Positions 45,231 through 55,093 are shown, numbered from the stretch's first letter. The stretch is 64,000 nucleotides of DNA from Roseovarius nitratireducens (GCF_002925845.1 NZ_PDNI01000058.1:322276-386275); one strand, 5' to 3'. The notes: generated by a model from the letters alone, not told the origin. Numbers and translations are program-made.

Positions 45231-45462
45231 TGGCCTTGTGCGGACGCTGGGGTCTTGGTGCCAATGCGCGGAATCAAGGTGCTGAAAGCACCGCCGCGCA
45301 GCGCCCGACCGCCCCCTCGGGCGGGCGCTCCTCGACGTAGCAAATAGCTGTGATCATTGAAGTATCTTGCGCCATAAATCGCATAGCACAAACCGAACCG
45401 CGCCCACCCGGCGGTCGGGCGCTGCGCGGCTCATCGTCGGATGATCAACGTCCGCCCAAGGC
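45231..45462 (+). repeat. Intergenic structured repeat family A, copy 3
   Basis: This element fills the 269-bp gap between kdsD and mrcA. Perfect 20-bp inverted arms lie at 45294-45313 and 45410-45429. Both arms lack the same base pair relative to copy 1, so pairing is kept. The conserved core has AAGTATCTTGCGCCATAAAT and CGCATAGC. The gap is between convergent genes, so the element might also serve as a bidirectional terminator. Confidence 0.85.
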
Positions 45463-45476
45463 CACAAGCCGCCCTG

Positions 45477-47984
45477 TCAGTAGAGCCCGCCGGAACTCAT
45501 CGAGCCGAACGATGCCTTGCCGCCGACCTGCGCCTTGTCGCCGGTTGAGGTGGTGATATCTTCAATCACCTCGCGCTCGCCGGGTTGGTAGAGGTCGAGA
45601 TCGTTGCCCATCGCGAAACCGCCGTCGAAGCTCACGCCGAAGACAGGCTCCTCGCCGTCGCGGAAATACTCGGCCACAACGGTGGCCCCGGTGGCGTCAT
45701 CGGACAGGCGCGCGCCGGTATAGCGGTCGATCTTGATGAACTGCCCGCCTGGCGGCACCTCGAACGGCCCGCCGCCGAATTTCTCCACCGCCTCTGTCAT
45801 GAACTCCTGGAACACCGGCCCGCACATCGACGCGCCATAGGCCCCCCGTCCGAGACCCCGCGGCTGGTCATAGCCGATATAGCAGCCCGCCGCGATGTTG
45901 CTGGTGAAGCCGATGAACCACACGTCGCGCGCGTCGTTGGTGGTGCCGGTCTTGCCCGCCACCGGCACCGGCAGGTCGATCACGCCAGAGGCGGTGCCAC
46001 GATCCACCACGCCCTTCATCATCGAGGTGAGCTGATAGGCGGTGATCGGGTCCATCACCCGCTCGCGGTCCGACACGATACGCGGCCCCCGCCCCGGCGG
46101 CAGGTATGCGTCGTCGCAATCCACGCAGGTCCGCGTGTCCTGGGCATAGAGCGTGCGGCCATAACGATCCTGTACCCGGTCCACGAGGCTGGGGCGTACC
46201 CGCTCGCCGCCATTGGCGAACATCGAATAGGCCGCCACCATGTTGTAGAGCGTGGTCTCGTCCGAACCCAGCGCATTGGCGAGATACGTGCCCATGTTCT
46301 CGTAGACACCGAACCGCTCGGCATAGCTTGCGACGATGTCCATGCCCACCTCCCGCGCGAGGCGGATGGTCATCAGGTTGCGCGACCGCTCGATGCCGGT
46401 GCGCAGGGGCGTCGGGCCGTAGAACTTGTTGGACGAGTTGCGCGGCCGCCACAGGCCCTGCGGCGTGTCGATCTCGATGGGGGCGTCGATGATGATGGTC
46501 GCGGGGCTGTAGCCGCTGTCGAGCGCCGCGGCGTAGACGAAGGGCTTGAACGACGAGCCCGGCTGCCGCATCGCCTGCGTCGCGCGGTTGAACACCGAAT
46601 CCTGGTAGGAAAATCCCCCCTGCATGGCGATCACGCGACCGGTGTTGACATCCATCGCCATGAACGCGCCCTGTACCTCGGGCACTTGCCGCAGGCTCCA
46701 GTTGACGAAGGTGCCCTCGTCGTCGAGAACCCGGCGGACATGCACGATCGCGCCGCGCTCAAAGGTCTCCTGGAAATCATCGGGCAGCCAGGCGATGTCG
46801 CTGCGCGGCACCTCCTGCACCCCCTCGATTCCCTCGATGCCGATGCGCATGGCCTCATCTCCGGTCTCCAGCACCACCGCCGGAAACCATGTCCCGTCCA
46901 GCTCTACATCGCGCGCCACGCGCAGATCCGACAGCGCCGCGCGCCACGCCGCCTCGCTGTCCAGCGCCTCTTCGGGCAGGCTCTGCCCGGAGCCACGCCA
47001 GCGCCCGCGACGCCGGTCATACGCCTCGAGCTGACGGCGCAGGGCGCGCGCGGCCGCGCTCTGCATCTGCGGGTCGATGGTGGCGCGCACGGTGAGCCCG
47101 CCGGAAAAGAACTCGCCCTCGCCGAAGACGTCGCTCAATTGCCGCCGGATCTCGTCGGTGAAATAATCGCGTGGCGGCAATTCGGCGCTGAACGGCGCGA
47201 AATCGCCGTTCTGCACGGAACGTACCGGTTCGGCGCGCTCGGCGTCGAAGGCCGCCTCGTCCAGATAGCCATTCTCCCACATCTCCTTGAGCACGAAATT
47301 GCGCCGGTCGCGCAACCGCTCCATCTCGCGCACGGGGTGATAGTCGCTCGGCGCCTTCGGCATCGCGGCCAGTGTCGCCGCCTCGTGGGGCGCCAGCTCG
47401 CTAAGATTCTTGTTGAAATAGGTCTGCGCGGCGGCGGTCACGCCATAGCTGTTCTGCCCGAGGAAAATCTCGTTGAGATAAAGCTCGAGGATGTCGTCCT
47501 TGCTGAGCGTCTCCTCGATGCGGGTGGCAAGGATGATCTCCTTGATCTTGCGCTCGATCCGGCGGTCGCCGGAGAGCAGGAAGTTCTTCATCACCTGCTG
47601 CGTGATGGTCGAGGCTCCGCGCACGTTGCGCCCGCGCGACTTGATCGCGTCGTAAAGCGCCGAGGCAATTCCCAGCGCGTCATAGCCGCCATGGGTATAG
47701 AAATTCTTGTCCTCGGCGCTGATGAAGGCCTGCTTCACCTGGTCGGGTATCTCCTCGGCGGGGGTGAACAGCCGCCGCTCGCGGGCGAATTCGTCGATGA
47801 TCCGGCCCTCGGCGGAATAGATGCGGCTGATGGTGGGGGGGGTGTAATTGGCCAGGCTCTCGTGGCTTGGCAGATCCTTGCCATAGATGTGCAGCACCGC
47901 CCCGAGCGTGAGGCCGCCGACGACCACAACGAGGGTTATCAGGCTGAAAACGGTGCCCAGAAGGCTCATCACAAGACGCAGCAC
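45477..47984 (-). CDS. mrcA: Penicillin-binding protein 1A
   Basis: An 835-residue bifunctional peptidoglycan synthase: membrane anchor (SLLGTVFSLITLVVVVGGLTL), GT51 glycosyltransferase domain (FISAEDKNFYTHGGYD, STITQQVMKNFLL), a long OB-like insertion, and the transpeptidase with active-site SSFK in RQPGSSFKPFVYAAALD, a SRN-type second motif, and KTGTTNDARDVWFIG. GTG 47984 is preferred (AAGGGAG upstream). It follows the amidase gene by 97 bp on the same strand, a common pairing. Confidence 0.96.
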   Translation of the reverse strand: MLRLVMSLLGTVFSLITLVVVVGGLTLGAVLHIYGKDLPSHESLANYTPPTISRIYSAEGRIIDEFARERRLFTPAEEIPDQVKQAFISAEDKNFYTHGGYDALGIASALYDAIKSRGRNVRGASTITQQVMKNFLLSGDRRIERKIKEIILATRIEETLSKDDILELYLNEIFLGQNSYGVTAAAQTYFNKNLSELAPHEAATLAAMPKAPSDYHPVREMERLRDRRNFVLKEMWENGYLDEAAFDAERAEPVRSVQNGDFAPFSAELPPRDYFTDEIRRQLSDVFGEGEFFSGGLTVRATIDPQMQSAAARALRRQLEAYDRRRGRWRGSGQSLPEEALDSEAAWRAALSDLRVARDVELDGTWFPAVVLETGDEAMRIGIEGIEGVQEVPRSDIAWLPDDFQETFERGAIVHVRRVLDDEGTFVNWSLRQVPEVQGAFMAMDVNTGRVIAMQGGFSYQDSVFNRATQAMRQPGSSFKPFVYAAALDSGYSPATIIIDAPIEIDTPQGLWRPRNSSNKFYGPTPLRTGIERSRNLMTIRLAREVGMDIVASYAERFGVYENMGTYLANALGSDETTLYNMVAAYSMFANGGERVRPSLVDRVQDRYGRTLYAQDTRTCVDCDDAYLPPGRGPRIVSDRERVMDPITAYQLTSMMKGVVDRGTASGVIDLPVPVAGKTGTTNDARDVWFIGFTSNIAAGCYIGYDQPRGLGRGAYGASMCGPVFQEFMTEAVEKFGGGPFEVPPGGQFIKIDRYTGARLSDDATGATVVAEYFRDGEEPVFGVSFDGGFAMGNDLDLYQPGEREVIEDITTSTGDKAQVGGKASFGSMSSGGLY

Positions 47985-48081
47985 GGATCGCTCCCTTTCA
48001 GGGTTGCGCCCGATATAGGCATGATGGGCGCCCCGGTCAAAACCAAAGCCGGGCTGCGGGGGCGGGATTTCGCGCGCGCGC

Positions 48082-49314
48082 TCATTGCCGCACCAGCCCG
48101 GCCCGCGCCCGGTCTTGCGCATGCCACCGCGCCAGCCCCGTGCGCAACGCCGTCACCAGCCCCGCGCGCCAGTCCGGGTCGCTCAGGTTGCGCCGGTCCC
48201 GCGCATCCGACAGGAACCCGGTCTCGACCAGCACCGAGGGGATGTCGGCGGCCTTGAGCACCGAGAACCCGGCATGGCGCAGCGGTCGGCCCAGCACCGG
48301 GATACCCTCGCTGCGAAACACCTTCAGCAGCGTGTTGGCCAGCGCCTCGGCGCGTGGCTGCGTCTCCTGCCGCGCGAGATCCAGCAGCACGCCCGCGACC
48401 ACGTCGTCGCTGTCGCTCAGGTCGACGCCCGCCAACAGGTCCGCCCGGTCGTGGCGCTCGGCCAAGGCCGCGCTCGCCTCGTCCGAGGCGGAATCGGACA
48501 GGGTATAGACCGACGCGCCCCGCGCCCGCGCATCCGTCAGCGCATCGGCATGCAACGAGATGAACACGTCCGCCGCCGCGTCGTGCGCCAGCGCCACGCG
48601 TCGCTCCAGGCTCACGAACATGTCGGTGTCACGGGTGAGAAACACCTCGAACCCGCCCGCGCGCAACAGCGCCTCGCGCAACTCGCGCGCCAGCACCAGC
48701 ATCAGCGCCTTCTCGGTCAGCCCGCCCTCCTCGGCGCCCGGATCGATCCCGCCATGTCCCGGGTCGATCATCACCCGCAGCGGCCCATTGGGATCACGCG
48801 GCGGGGGCGGCGCGGTGTCGGCGGGTGGGGCCACATCCCAGCCGGGGCTGTCGGGCACGCCCGACGCGGCGGCAAAACGCTCGGGCGCGCCGCGCCCCAG
48901 CCGCACGCGCAATTCCGCGCGCCCGCTCTCGGGCTCGACATCGAGCCCCGCCTTGTCGAGCGGGTAGGGGCCAGCGAGGTCAACCACCATCCGCGACCAG
49001 CCCGGCCGTATCTGCCCCATGCGCAGGCCGCGCACCCGGTCGGTCGCCACCAGCCCGGTGGCGCCCGCGCCGCGCCAGTCCACCTCGCGGAAATCGAGCA
49101 CCAGGCGCGGCGGCCCGTCGAGCGTGAATACCCGCCACGGCACCCCCTGCGACAACGCCAGCCGCAGCGAAACGCCGGGGCCGTCGGCCACGATCCGGCT
49201 GTCGGCCGCATCAAGCCGCGCAAGCCCGGTGAATCCCGCGCCCTCAGCCTGCGCCGTGCCGCCAAGGCACAGCGCGACCAGCACGGCCAGTCCAAACCTT
49301 GAAAAACTGCTCAT
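48082..49314 (-). CDS. amiC: N-acetylmuramoyl-L-alanine amidase (AmiC type)
   Basis: A 410-residue exported amidase. Signal peptide at MSSFSRFGLAVLVALCLGGT, an AMIN domain (RVFTLDGPPRLVLDFREVDW to PLDKAGLDVEP), a Pro-rich linker, and an Amidase_3 domain with zinc ligands in IDPGHGGIDPGAE, ISLHADAL and VETGFLS. It splits septal peptidoglycan. The start at 49314 is set by the signal peptide; the frame is open to 49392. It lies 117 bp past rseP. Confidence 0.93.
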   Translation of the reverse strand: MSSFSRFGLAVLVALCLGGTAQAEGAGFTGLARLDAADSRIVADGPGVSLRLALSQGVPWRVFTLDGPPRLVLDFREVDWRGAGATGLVATDRVRGLRMGQIRPGWSRMVVDLAGPYPLDKAGLDVEPESGRAELRVRLGRGAPERFAAASGVPDSPGWDVAPPADTAPPPPRDPNGPLRVMIDPGHGGIDPGAEEGGLTEKALMLVLARELREALLRAGGFEVFLTRDTDMFVSLERRVALAHDAAADVFISLHADALTDARARGASVYTLSDSASDEASAALAERHDRADLLAGVDLSDSDDVVAGVLLDLARQETQPRAEALANTLLKVFRSEGIPVLGRPLRHAGFSVLKAADIPSVLVETGFLSDARDRRNLSDPDWRAGLVTALRTGLARWHAQDRARAGLVRQ

Positions 49315-49431
49315 CCGCCGGTCCCCGGTCTCGTTGTCACAAGGATACCGGCAAAGCGGCACTGACAACAGTCCCTCGCTTGTTCCTGGCAAAATTACTC
49401 CAGCCGTCGCCGGTCCCGTCGGCGCGCCCGG

Positions 49432-50778
49432 TCAAGGGCAGAAGAGATCGTTGAACACCGCGAACAGCATCAGCGACAGGATCAGCGTCAACCCCACGCT
49501 CATCATTATCCGCAATGCGCGCTCGCTCGGCGGGCGGCCGACGACGGCCTCGTAGGCGTAAAACGCGAGGTGCCCGCCATCGAGCACCGGCACGGGAAAC
49601 AGGTTCAACAGCCCCACCGCCGTCGACAGCACCGCGACGAACCAGATGAAGCTCTCCGCGCCCTGGCTCGCCATCGCGCCCGAAACCTGTGCAATACCGA
49701 TGGGGCCGGACATGTTGCACGAACTGATCGCGCCGGTGATCATGTGATACAGCCCCGAGACCGAGCTTTCCACGATCATCCAGGTCTGCCCGACGGCCCC
49801 GCCCAGCGCCTCGACGGGTCCGAGCGCCTCTGTCGCGGGTTCAAACGCCATCGAGCCCGCCACGCCGATGCGCCACTCGGTGCGGAAACCGCCCTCCGCC
49901 TGTGGCTCGTCCGTGCGGCGCGGCACCAGCGTGAGCTGTAGCGTCTCGCCCCCGCGCCAGACGTCCAGCGCCAGCGCCGCCCCGTCCGAGCCTTCGACGA
50001 TATCCTTGAGTTCAGAAAACGACACGACCGGTTCGCCATTCACCGCGGTGATCACGTCGCCCGCCTCGAGCCCTGCATCGAACGCCGCCGATTGCGGCGA
50101 CAGGCCGCCCACCAGCGGCGGCATCAGGTGCGGGCCGGTCACGGTCAGGCGCGCGCCCTCGCGCCGCACCTCGTATTCCAGCCGTGCCTCGCGCGGCAGC
50201 GCGTCAAGGAAATCGTCATAGGCCGCGTCGGCATCGGGGTCGGGCAGGGCCTGCCCCGCGACCGACAGGATCTCGTCACCCGGGCGCAGCCCGACCTCCG
50301 CCACCGGCAGCGGCTTCATCTCGCCCACGGTCAGCGGATCGGCGGTCTTGCCCCCGCCCATCATCACCGCCGTGAAGACGAGGATCGACAGGATGAAGTT
50401 GAACACCGGCCCCGCCGCCACGGTCGCCGTGCGCGCCCAGAGTGGCGCACCGTGCATGGTCTGTCGCAGGCGTTCGGGGGGCATGTCCGTTATCGCCGCG
50501 CCGTCCTTGCCGCTCGCGGCATCCGAATCCCCCATGAATTTGACGTAGCCGCCAAAGGGCAGGGCCGCCACCTGCCAGCGGGTGCCGTGCCGGTCCACCC
50601 GTGAAAAAAGTACCGGGCCAAAGCCGAGCGAGAACACGTCGGCCTTGATCCCCGACCAGCGTCCGACGATGTAATGGCCGTATTCATGCACCGCCACGAT
50701 GATCGAAAGCGCCACGACAAAGGCCAGTATCGTTATGAAAAGGCTGCCGAATTGCGGCAGAAGTATACTCAGGTCCAA
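49432..50778 (-). CDS. rseP: RIP metalloprotease RseP
   Basis: A 448-residue site-2 intramembrane protease. Zinc motif H31-E-Y-G-H35 in TM1, the LDG motif in FPVPVLDGGHLAFYAYE, two PDZ-like regions (GLRPGDEILSVAGQAL; GLEAGDVITAVNGEPV). It cleaves anti-sigma factors and signal peptides in the inner membrane. Next upstream is dxr (3-bp gap). Downstream one would expect bamA; instead comes the amidase gene. Confidence 0.97.
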   Translation of the reverse strand: MDLSILLPQFGSLFITILAFVVALSIIVAVHEYGHYIVGRWSGIKADVFSLGFGPVLFSRVDRHGTRWQVAALPFGGYVKFMGDSDAASGKDGAAITDMPPERLRQTMHGAPLWARTATVAAGPVFNFILSILVFTAVMMGGGKTADPLTVGEMKPLPVAEVGLRPGDEILSVAGQALPDPDADAAYDDFLDALPREARLEYEVRREGARLTVTGPHLMPPLVGGLSPQSAAFDAGLEAGDVITAVNGEPVVSFSELKDIVEGSDGAALALDVWRGGETLQLTLVPRRTDEPQAEGGFRTEWRIGVAGSMAFEPATEALGPVEALGGAVGQTWMIVESSVSGLYHMITGAISSCNMSGPIGIAQVSGAMASQGAESFIWFVAVLSTAVGLLNLFPVPVLDGGHLAFYAYEAVVGRPPSERALRIMMSVGLTLILSLMLFAVFNDLFCP

Positions 50779-50781
50779 AGC

Positions 50782-51972
50782 CTATCCCCGTCTTGTGATT
50801 TCCGTCGCCACGGCGTCGGCGCACTGCCTTGCCAGATGGTCCATCCCGGCCACCCGATCAAGGGTCAGATCGTCGCCGCGTGCCACGCCCTGCGCCTCGG
50901 GGGTGGCTAGCATCCGTTCCAGCACCTCCTCGACCAGCGGCGCCATTGCCATGAATCCGATGTGCCCGGCGATGAAATGGTCGAGCGCGCGCTCCTTGGC
51001 GGCGTTGAAGATGGCCCCGGCAAGGCCGCCTTCGGCCATCACTGCCCGCGCCAGTCGCAGCGCCGGGGCGCGTGCCTCGTCGGGGGCGCGAAATTCCAGC
51101 ACGCCCTCGGCGGCAAGGTCCAGCGCGGCCACCGGCAGCGCCCGCCGCTCGGGCCAGTTGAGCGCGTAGCCGATGGCGTGGCGCATGTCCGGCGGCCCGA
51201 CATGGGCCATCAGCGCGCCATCGTTGAACCCCACCAGCGCGTGCATCAGCGATTGCGGATGGATCAGCACCTCGATCTGCGCCGGATCGAGGCCAAAGAA
51301 TTCGCGCGCCTCGATCATCTCCAGCGCCTTGTTGAACATCGACGCCGAATCGATGGTGATGCGCTGCCCCATGTCCCAGTTGGGATGGGTCGAGGCCTCG
51401 GCCACCGTCGCCCGCGCCAGCCGCTCCGCCGGCCAGTCGCGCAACGCGCCGCCCGAGGCGGTGATGATGACGCGGCTGACCGTGCCGATATCCTCGCCCA
51501 CAAGCGCCTGGAAAATCGCCGAATGCTCGCTGTCCACCGGCAGGATGCGCGCCCCCGAGGCCCGCGCCGCCGCCATAACCAGCGGCCCTGCGGTGACCAG
51601 CGATTCCTTGTTCGCCAGCGCCAGCGTCGCGCCGGTCTCCAGCGCCCTGAGCCCGGGCTCCAACCCTGCCGCGCCAACGATCGCCGACATCACCCAGTCG
51701 GCGGGCCGTGCCGCCGCCTCGATCAGCGCCGCGCGCCCCGCCGCCGCCTCGACCCCCGATCCCGCCAGCGCCGCGCGCAACTCACCCAGCCGGCCCTCAT
51801 CCGCCGTGACCGCCACCTCCGCGCCCAGCTCGCGCGCGTCGGCGGCCAGTTGCGCCACGTTCGCACCCGCGGTCAGCGCCACCACCCGATAGGCGTCGCG
51901 GTCGCGCCGGATCAGGTCGAGCGTGCTCTGCCCGACAGAGCCGGTCGCCCCGAGGATGCTCACCCGTCGCAT
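50782..51972 (-). CDS. dxr: 1-deoxy-D-xylulose 5-phosphate reductoisomerase
   Basis: A 396-residue enzyme of the MEP isoprenoid pathway converting DXP to MEP with NADPH. N-terminal Rossmann ILGATGSVGQSTLDLI, ALANKESLV, PVDSEHSAIFQAL (metal-binding Asp/Glu) and HPNWDMGQRITIDSASMFNKALE are intact. It supplies isoprenoids to UppS, encoded in the same operon. Confidence 0.97.
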   Translation of the reverse strand: MRRVSILGATGSVGQSTLDLIRRDRDAYRVVALTAGANVAQLAADARELGAEVAVTADEGRLGELRAALAGSGVEAAAGRAALIEAAARPADWVMSAIVGAAGLEPGLRALETGATLALANKESLVTAGPLVMAAARASGARILPVDSEHSAIFQALVGEDIGTVSRVIITASGGALRDWPAERLARATVAEASTHPNWDMGQRITIDSASMFNKALEMIEAREFFGLDPAQIEVLIHPQSLMHALVGFNDGALMAHVGPPDMRHAIGYALNWPERRALPVAALDLAAEGVLEFRAPDEARAPALRLARAVMAEGGLAGAIFNAAKERALDHFIAGHIGFMAMAPLVEEVLERMLATPEAQGVARGDDLTLDRVAGMDHLARQCADAVATEITRRG

Positions 51973-51978
51973 CGCCGC

Positions 51979-52749
51979 TCACACCAGCCCGGCGGCGCGC
52001 ATGAGCCCGAGGGCCAGCGCCGCGCCCAGCATGGCGTCGAACCGGTCGAGCACCCCGCCATGCCCGGGGATGAGGTTCGAGGAATCCTTGACCCCCTGCA
52101 TCCGCTTGACCGCGCTTTCGGCGACATCGCCCAGCTGCCCGGCCATGCCCACCAGCACCGAAACCGGGATCAGCACCACGCCCGCGCCCGTAGGGGCAGC
52201 AAAGACGGCACCAACCGCTGCCGCCCCGAGCCAGCCGGCGGCCGTGCCCGACCACGTCTTCTTGGGGCTGATGCGCGGCCAGAATTTCGGCCCGCCCAGC
52301 GCCTTGCCCGCGAAATAGCCCGCCACGTCCGACACGATCACCACCACCGCCAGCCACAGCACCCAGGTGAGCCCTGCCTCCCCGGCGCGCAGCTCGCCCA
52401 GCACCCACGCCCCGAGCAACGCCGCCAGCGCCAGCGCGGCAAAGGGGCCGCGTGCGCGCGGCACAGTCTCGGCATTGACCAGCACCGCCGCCACGACGAG
52501 CGGCAGCACGAATATCCCCGGCAGCCACAGCGCCAGCGCCAGCGCCGCCGCGCCGGTGAGGCCCGCGCGCGTCGGCGCGGTCGAGGCATAGAGCCGGGCC
52601 GCCTCCCATGTCATCAACCCGCCCAATGCGACCGCCAGCGCGGCAAACACCACGCCGCCCGCCCAGATCGCCCCGAGGCCCACCGCGGCCATCGCCACGC
52701 CAGAGGCCACGCGCGGCGCCAGGTCGGACCAGCGCGCATCCGCGCTCAT
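51979..52749 (-). CDS. cdsA: Phosphatidate cytidylyltransferase
   Basis: A 256-residue membrane enzyme making CDP-diacylglycerol, with the signature SDVAGYFAGKALGGPKFWPRISPKKTWSG and KRMQGVKDSSNLIPGHGGVLDRFD. Several Ala/Leu/Val-rich helices fill the N-terminal half. ATG 52749 overlaps the uppS stop (ATGA). dxr starts 6 bp downstream. Confidence 0.96.
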   Translation of the reverse strand: MSADARWSDLAPRVASGVAMAAVGLGAIWAGGVVFAALAVALGGLMTWEAARLYASTAPTRAGLTGAAALALALWLPGIFVLPLVVAAVLVNAETVPRARGPFAALALAALLGAWVLGELRAGEAGLTWVLWLAVVVIVSDVAGYFAGKALGGPKFWPRISPKKTWSGTAAGWLGAAAVGAVFAAPTGAGVVLIPVSVLVGMAGQLGDVAESAVKRMQGVKDSSNLIPGHGGVLDRFDAMLGAALALGLMRAAGLV

Positions 52750-53477
52750 GCGCGCACCGCGCCGAAGCGACGAGAACGCGCGCCGTATTGCGCCAGCACC
52801 CCGGTAAAGATATCGCGGGTGAAATCCGGCCACAGCGTGTCGATGAACTCGTACTCCGCATAGGCCGATTGCCACAGCAGGAAATTCGAGATGCGCGCCT
52901 CGCCGGAGGTGCGGATCACGAGGTCGGGATCGGGCAGCACGCGGGTGTCGAGGTAGCGCGGCAGCGTCTGTTCATCGACCGTATCGGGATCGAGCCGCCC
53001 CTCGGCCACGTCGCGCGCCAGCCGGCGCATGGCGCGCGCCACCTCGTCGCGGCCGCCGTAATTGATCGCGATGGTGAGGTTGAGCCGCGTGCAATGGGCG
53101 GTCATCTCCTCGGTCTCTTCCATCAGCGCGCGCAGCCCCGGCTCCAGCCGGTAGCGGTCGCCGATGAAGCGCACGCGCACATCCTCGCGCACGAATTCCT
53201 GCATTTCCTTGATGATGTAGCGGCGAAACAGGCTCATCAGCCCGGCCACCTCGGTCTGCGTGCGCTTCCAGTTCTCGGTGGAGAAGGCGAATATCGTCAG
53301 GTACTCGACGCCAAGATCGGGGCAGGCGGCGACGATCTCGCGCACCCGCCGCGCGCCCGCATGATGGCCGAACAGCCGCGGGCGGCCACGGCTCTGCGCC
53401 CAGCGGCCGTTGCCGTCCATGATGATCGCCACATGGCGCGGCCCGGCCCCGGTGTCGCGGGGCTTGCTCTTTGCCAT
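52746..53477 (-). CDS. uppS: Undecaprenyl diphosphate synthase
   Basis: A 243-residue cis-prenyltransferase producing the undecaprenyl carrier for peptidoglycan and polysaccharides: IIMDGNGRWAQSRG, FSTENW, and the C-terminal DLVIRTSGEARISNFLLWQSAYAE. ATG 53477 (MAKSKPRDTG) has a strong AGGAG 8 bp upstream; an alternative ATG at 53495 overlaps the frr stop by ATGA. Confidence 0.97.
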   Translation of the reverse strand: MAKSKPRDTGAGPRHVAIIMDGNGRWAQSRGRPRLFGHHAGARRVREIVAACPDLGVEYLTIFAFSTENWKRTQTEVAGLMSLFRRYIIKEMQEFVREDVRVRFIGDRYRLEPGLRALMEETEEMTAHCTRLNLTIAINYGGRDEVARAMRRLARDVAEGRLDPDTVDEQTLPRYLDTRVLPDPDLVIRTSGEARISNFLLWQSAYAEYEFIDTLWPDFTRDIFTGVLAQYGARSRRFGAVRA

Positions 53478-53494
53478 GCGCGTCTCCTGCCGCA

Positions 53495-54058
53495 TCAGAC
53501 CTGCATGATCTCGGCTTGTTTGTGTTCGAGCGCGTCGTCCACTTGCTTGACGAAACTGTCCGTCAGCTCCTGCACCGCGTTTTCCCAGAATTTCTGGTCG
53601 TCCTCGGACATGCCTTCGGCCTTGGCCTTCTTGATCTGGTCCATGCCGTCGCGGCGCACGTTGCGCACGGCGACGCGGGCGTGCTCGGCGTATTGCGAGG
53701 CGACCTTGGTCAATTCCTTGCGGCGCTCCTCGTTCAGTTCGGGGATGGGCAGCATGATGATCGGGCCGTTGGTCTGCGGGTTGATACCCAGCCCGCTCTC
53801 GCGGATCGCCTTTTCCACCTTGTTCACGAGGCTCTTGTCCCAGACATTGATCGTGACCATCCGCGGCTCGGGCACGTTCACGGTGCCCACCTGGTTGATC
53901 GGGGTCATCTGGCCATAGGCCTCGACCTGCACAGGCTCCAGCATCGAGGCCGAGGCCCGCCCCGTCCGGAGCGATGCAAACTCGGTCCGCAGAGAGGCCA
54001 TCGCGCCGGTCATCCGCCGCTCTAGATCATCCAGGTCGATTTCGATTTCGTCCGCCAT
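53495..54058 (-). CDS. frr: Ribosome recycling factor
   Basis: A 187-residue RRF that dismantles post-termination ribosomes with EF-G. Typical blocks: [75 protein letters not shown] 54058 ([16 protein letters not shown]) is preferred to 54070. It lies 48 bp after pyrH. Confidence 0.97.
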   Translation of the reverse strand: MADEIEIDLDDLERRMTGAMASLRTEFASLRTGRASASMLEPVQVEAYGQMTPINQVGTVNVPEPRMVTINVWDKSLVNKVEKAIRESGLGINPQTNGPIIMLPIPELNEERRKELTKVASQYAEHARVAVRNVRRDGMDQIKKAKAEGMSEDDQKFWENAVQELTDSFVKQVDDALEHKQAEIMQV

Positions 54059-54106
54059 AGTCGTTCCCATGTCCTTGTCGGGGATGCGCGTCTCCCCTGT
54101 TTAACC

Positions 54107-54838
54107 TCACGCGTGCACGGTTGTATAGGTGCCCTCGCCCGAGAGGATGCCGCGAAATCCGCCGGGCTCGTCGAGCGAGAAGACGATGATCGGCAGGTTG
54201 TTGTCGCGCGCGAGCGCAATCGCGCTGGCATCCATCACGCCAAGGTGCTGTGCCAGCACCTCGTCATAGGTGATCCGCTCGAAGCGGCGCGCATCGGCGT
54301 GCTTGACCGGATCCTTGTCATAGACGCCGTCCACCTTGGTGCCCTTGAGAATCGCCTCGCAGGCCATCTCGTTGGCGCGCAGGGTGGCGGCGGTGTCGGT
54401 GGTGAAATAGGGATTTCCGGTCCCGGCGGCAAAGATGCAGATGCGCTTTTTCTCCAGGTGGCGCACGGCGCGGCGGCGGATATAGGGCTCGGCCACCTCG
54501 TCCATGCGAATGGCGCTGATGACCCGGCAATACGCGCCCAGTTTCTCCAGCGCGCTCTGCATGGCGAGCGCGTTCATCACCGTGGCCAGCATCCCCATGT
54601 AATCGGCGGTGGTCCGCTCCATCCCTTGCGCGGACCCTTGCAGCCCGCGGAAGATATTGCCGCCGCCGATCACCATGCAGATTTCCACGCCCATGTCGTG
54701 GACGCTCTTGACCTCCTGCGCGATGCGCTCGACCGTCGGCGGGTGCAGCCCGTAGCCTTGGTCCCCCATCAGCGCCTCGCCCGATATCTTGAGCATCACG
54801 CGGTTAAACTTGGCTTTGCTCGTGTCAGGGGGGGTCAT
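54107..54838 (-). CDS. pyrH: UMP kinase
   Basis: A 243-residue amino acid kinase-fold enzyme phosphorylating [63 protein letters not shown] precedes ATG 54838. It heads pyrH-frr-uppS-cdsA-dxr-rseP. rpsB-tsf, which precede pyrH in many bacteria, are not here; instead repeat B copy 2 and the divergent miaA lie upstream. Confidence 0.97.
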   Translation of the reverse strand: MTPPDTSKAKFNRVMLKISGEALMGDQGYGLHPPTVERIAQEVKSVHDMGVEICMVIGGGNIFRGLQGSAQGMERTTADYMGMLATVMNALAMQSALEKLGAYCRVISAIRMDEVAEPYIRRRAVRHLEKKRICIFAAGTGNPYFTTDTAATLRANEMACEAILKGTKVDGVYDKDPVKHADARRFERITYDEVLAQHLGVMDASAIALARDNNLPIIVFSLDEPGGFRGILSGEGTYTTVHA

Positions 54839-54944
54839 CGGGGCTCTCCACGGCTGCTCTTTTGAATTGCGCGCAAAATGTCGCAAATACCGGGAAGGTG
54901 CAATCGCGGAAACGGCGGGGTCGATGTGGGGCCTCGCCAGTATC

Positions 54945-55093
54945 TACCGCCCGGCGGCACCGCCGGGCAGCGCCTGCCTGCCCCCCGGCAGGCGCTTCAA
55001 GCGTTACCACCGGGTGCAACGGTCCGCATTGCGTGGCCGCATCGCCGCTGGCCCCGTCACCCCCAAGCGCCCGCCCAGGCAGGCGCTGCCCTC
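54945..55093 (-). repeat. Intergenic structured repeat family B, copy 2
   Basis: The 314-bp gap between divergent pyrH and miaA (54839-55152) contains this reverse-oriented copy of the element at 25317-25475. Arms of 15 bp at 54965-54979 and 55077-55091 are identical to those of copy 1, and the span (127 bp) is the same although the interior differs at many positions. It lies between two housekeeping promoters. Confidence 0.85.

Noticed and set aside
45585-48257. 890-codon plus-strand open frame opposite mrcA
   Set aside because: Antisense shadow of the PBP1A gene, which carries all catalytic motifs on the other strand.
50962-52863. 633-codon plus-strand open frame opposite dxr and cdsA
   Set aside because: Low-complexity Arg/Gln/His-rich translation across two clear minus-strand genes.
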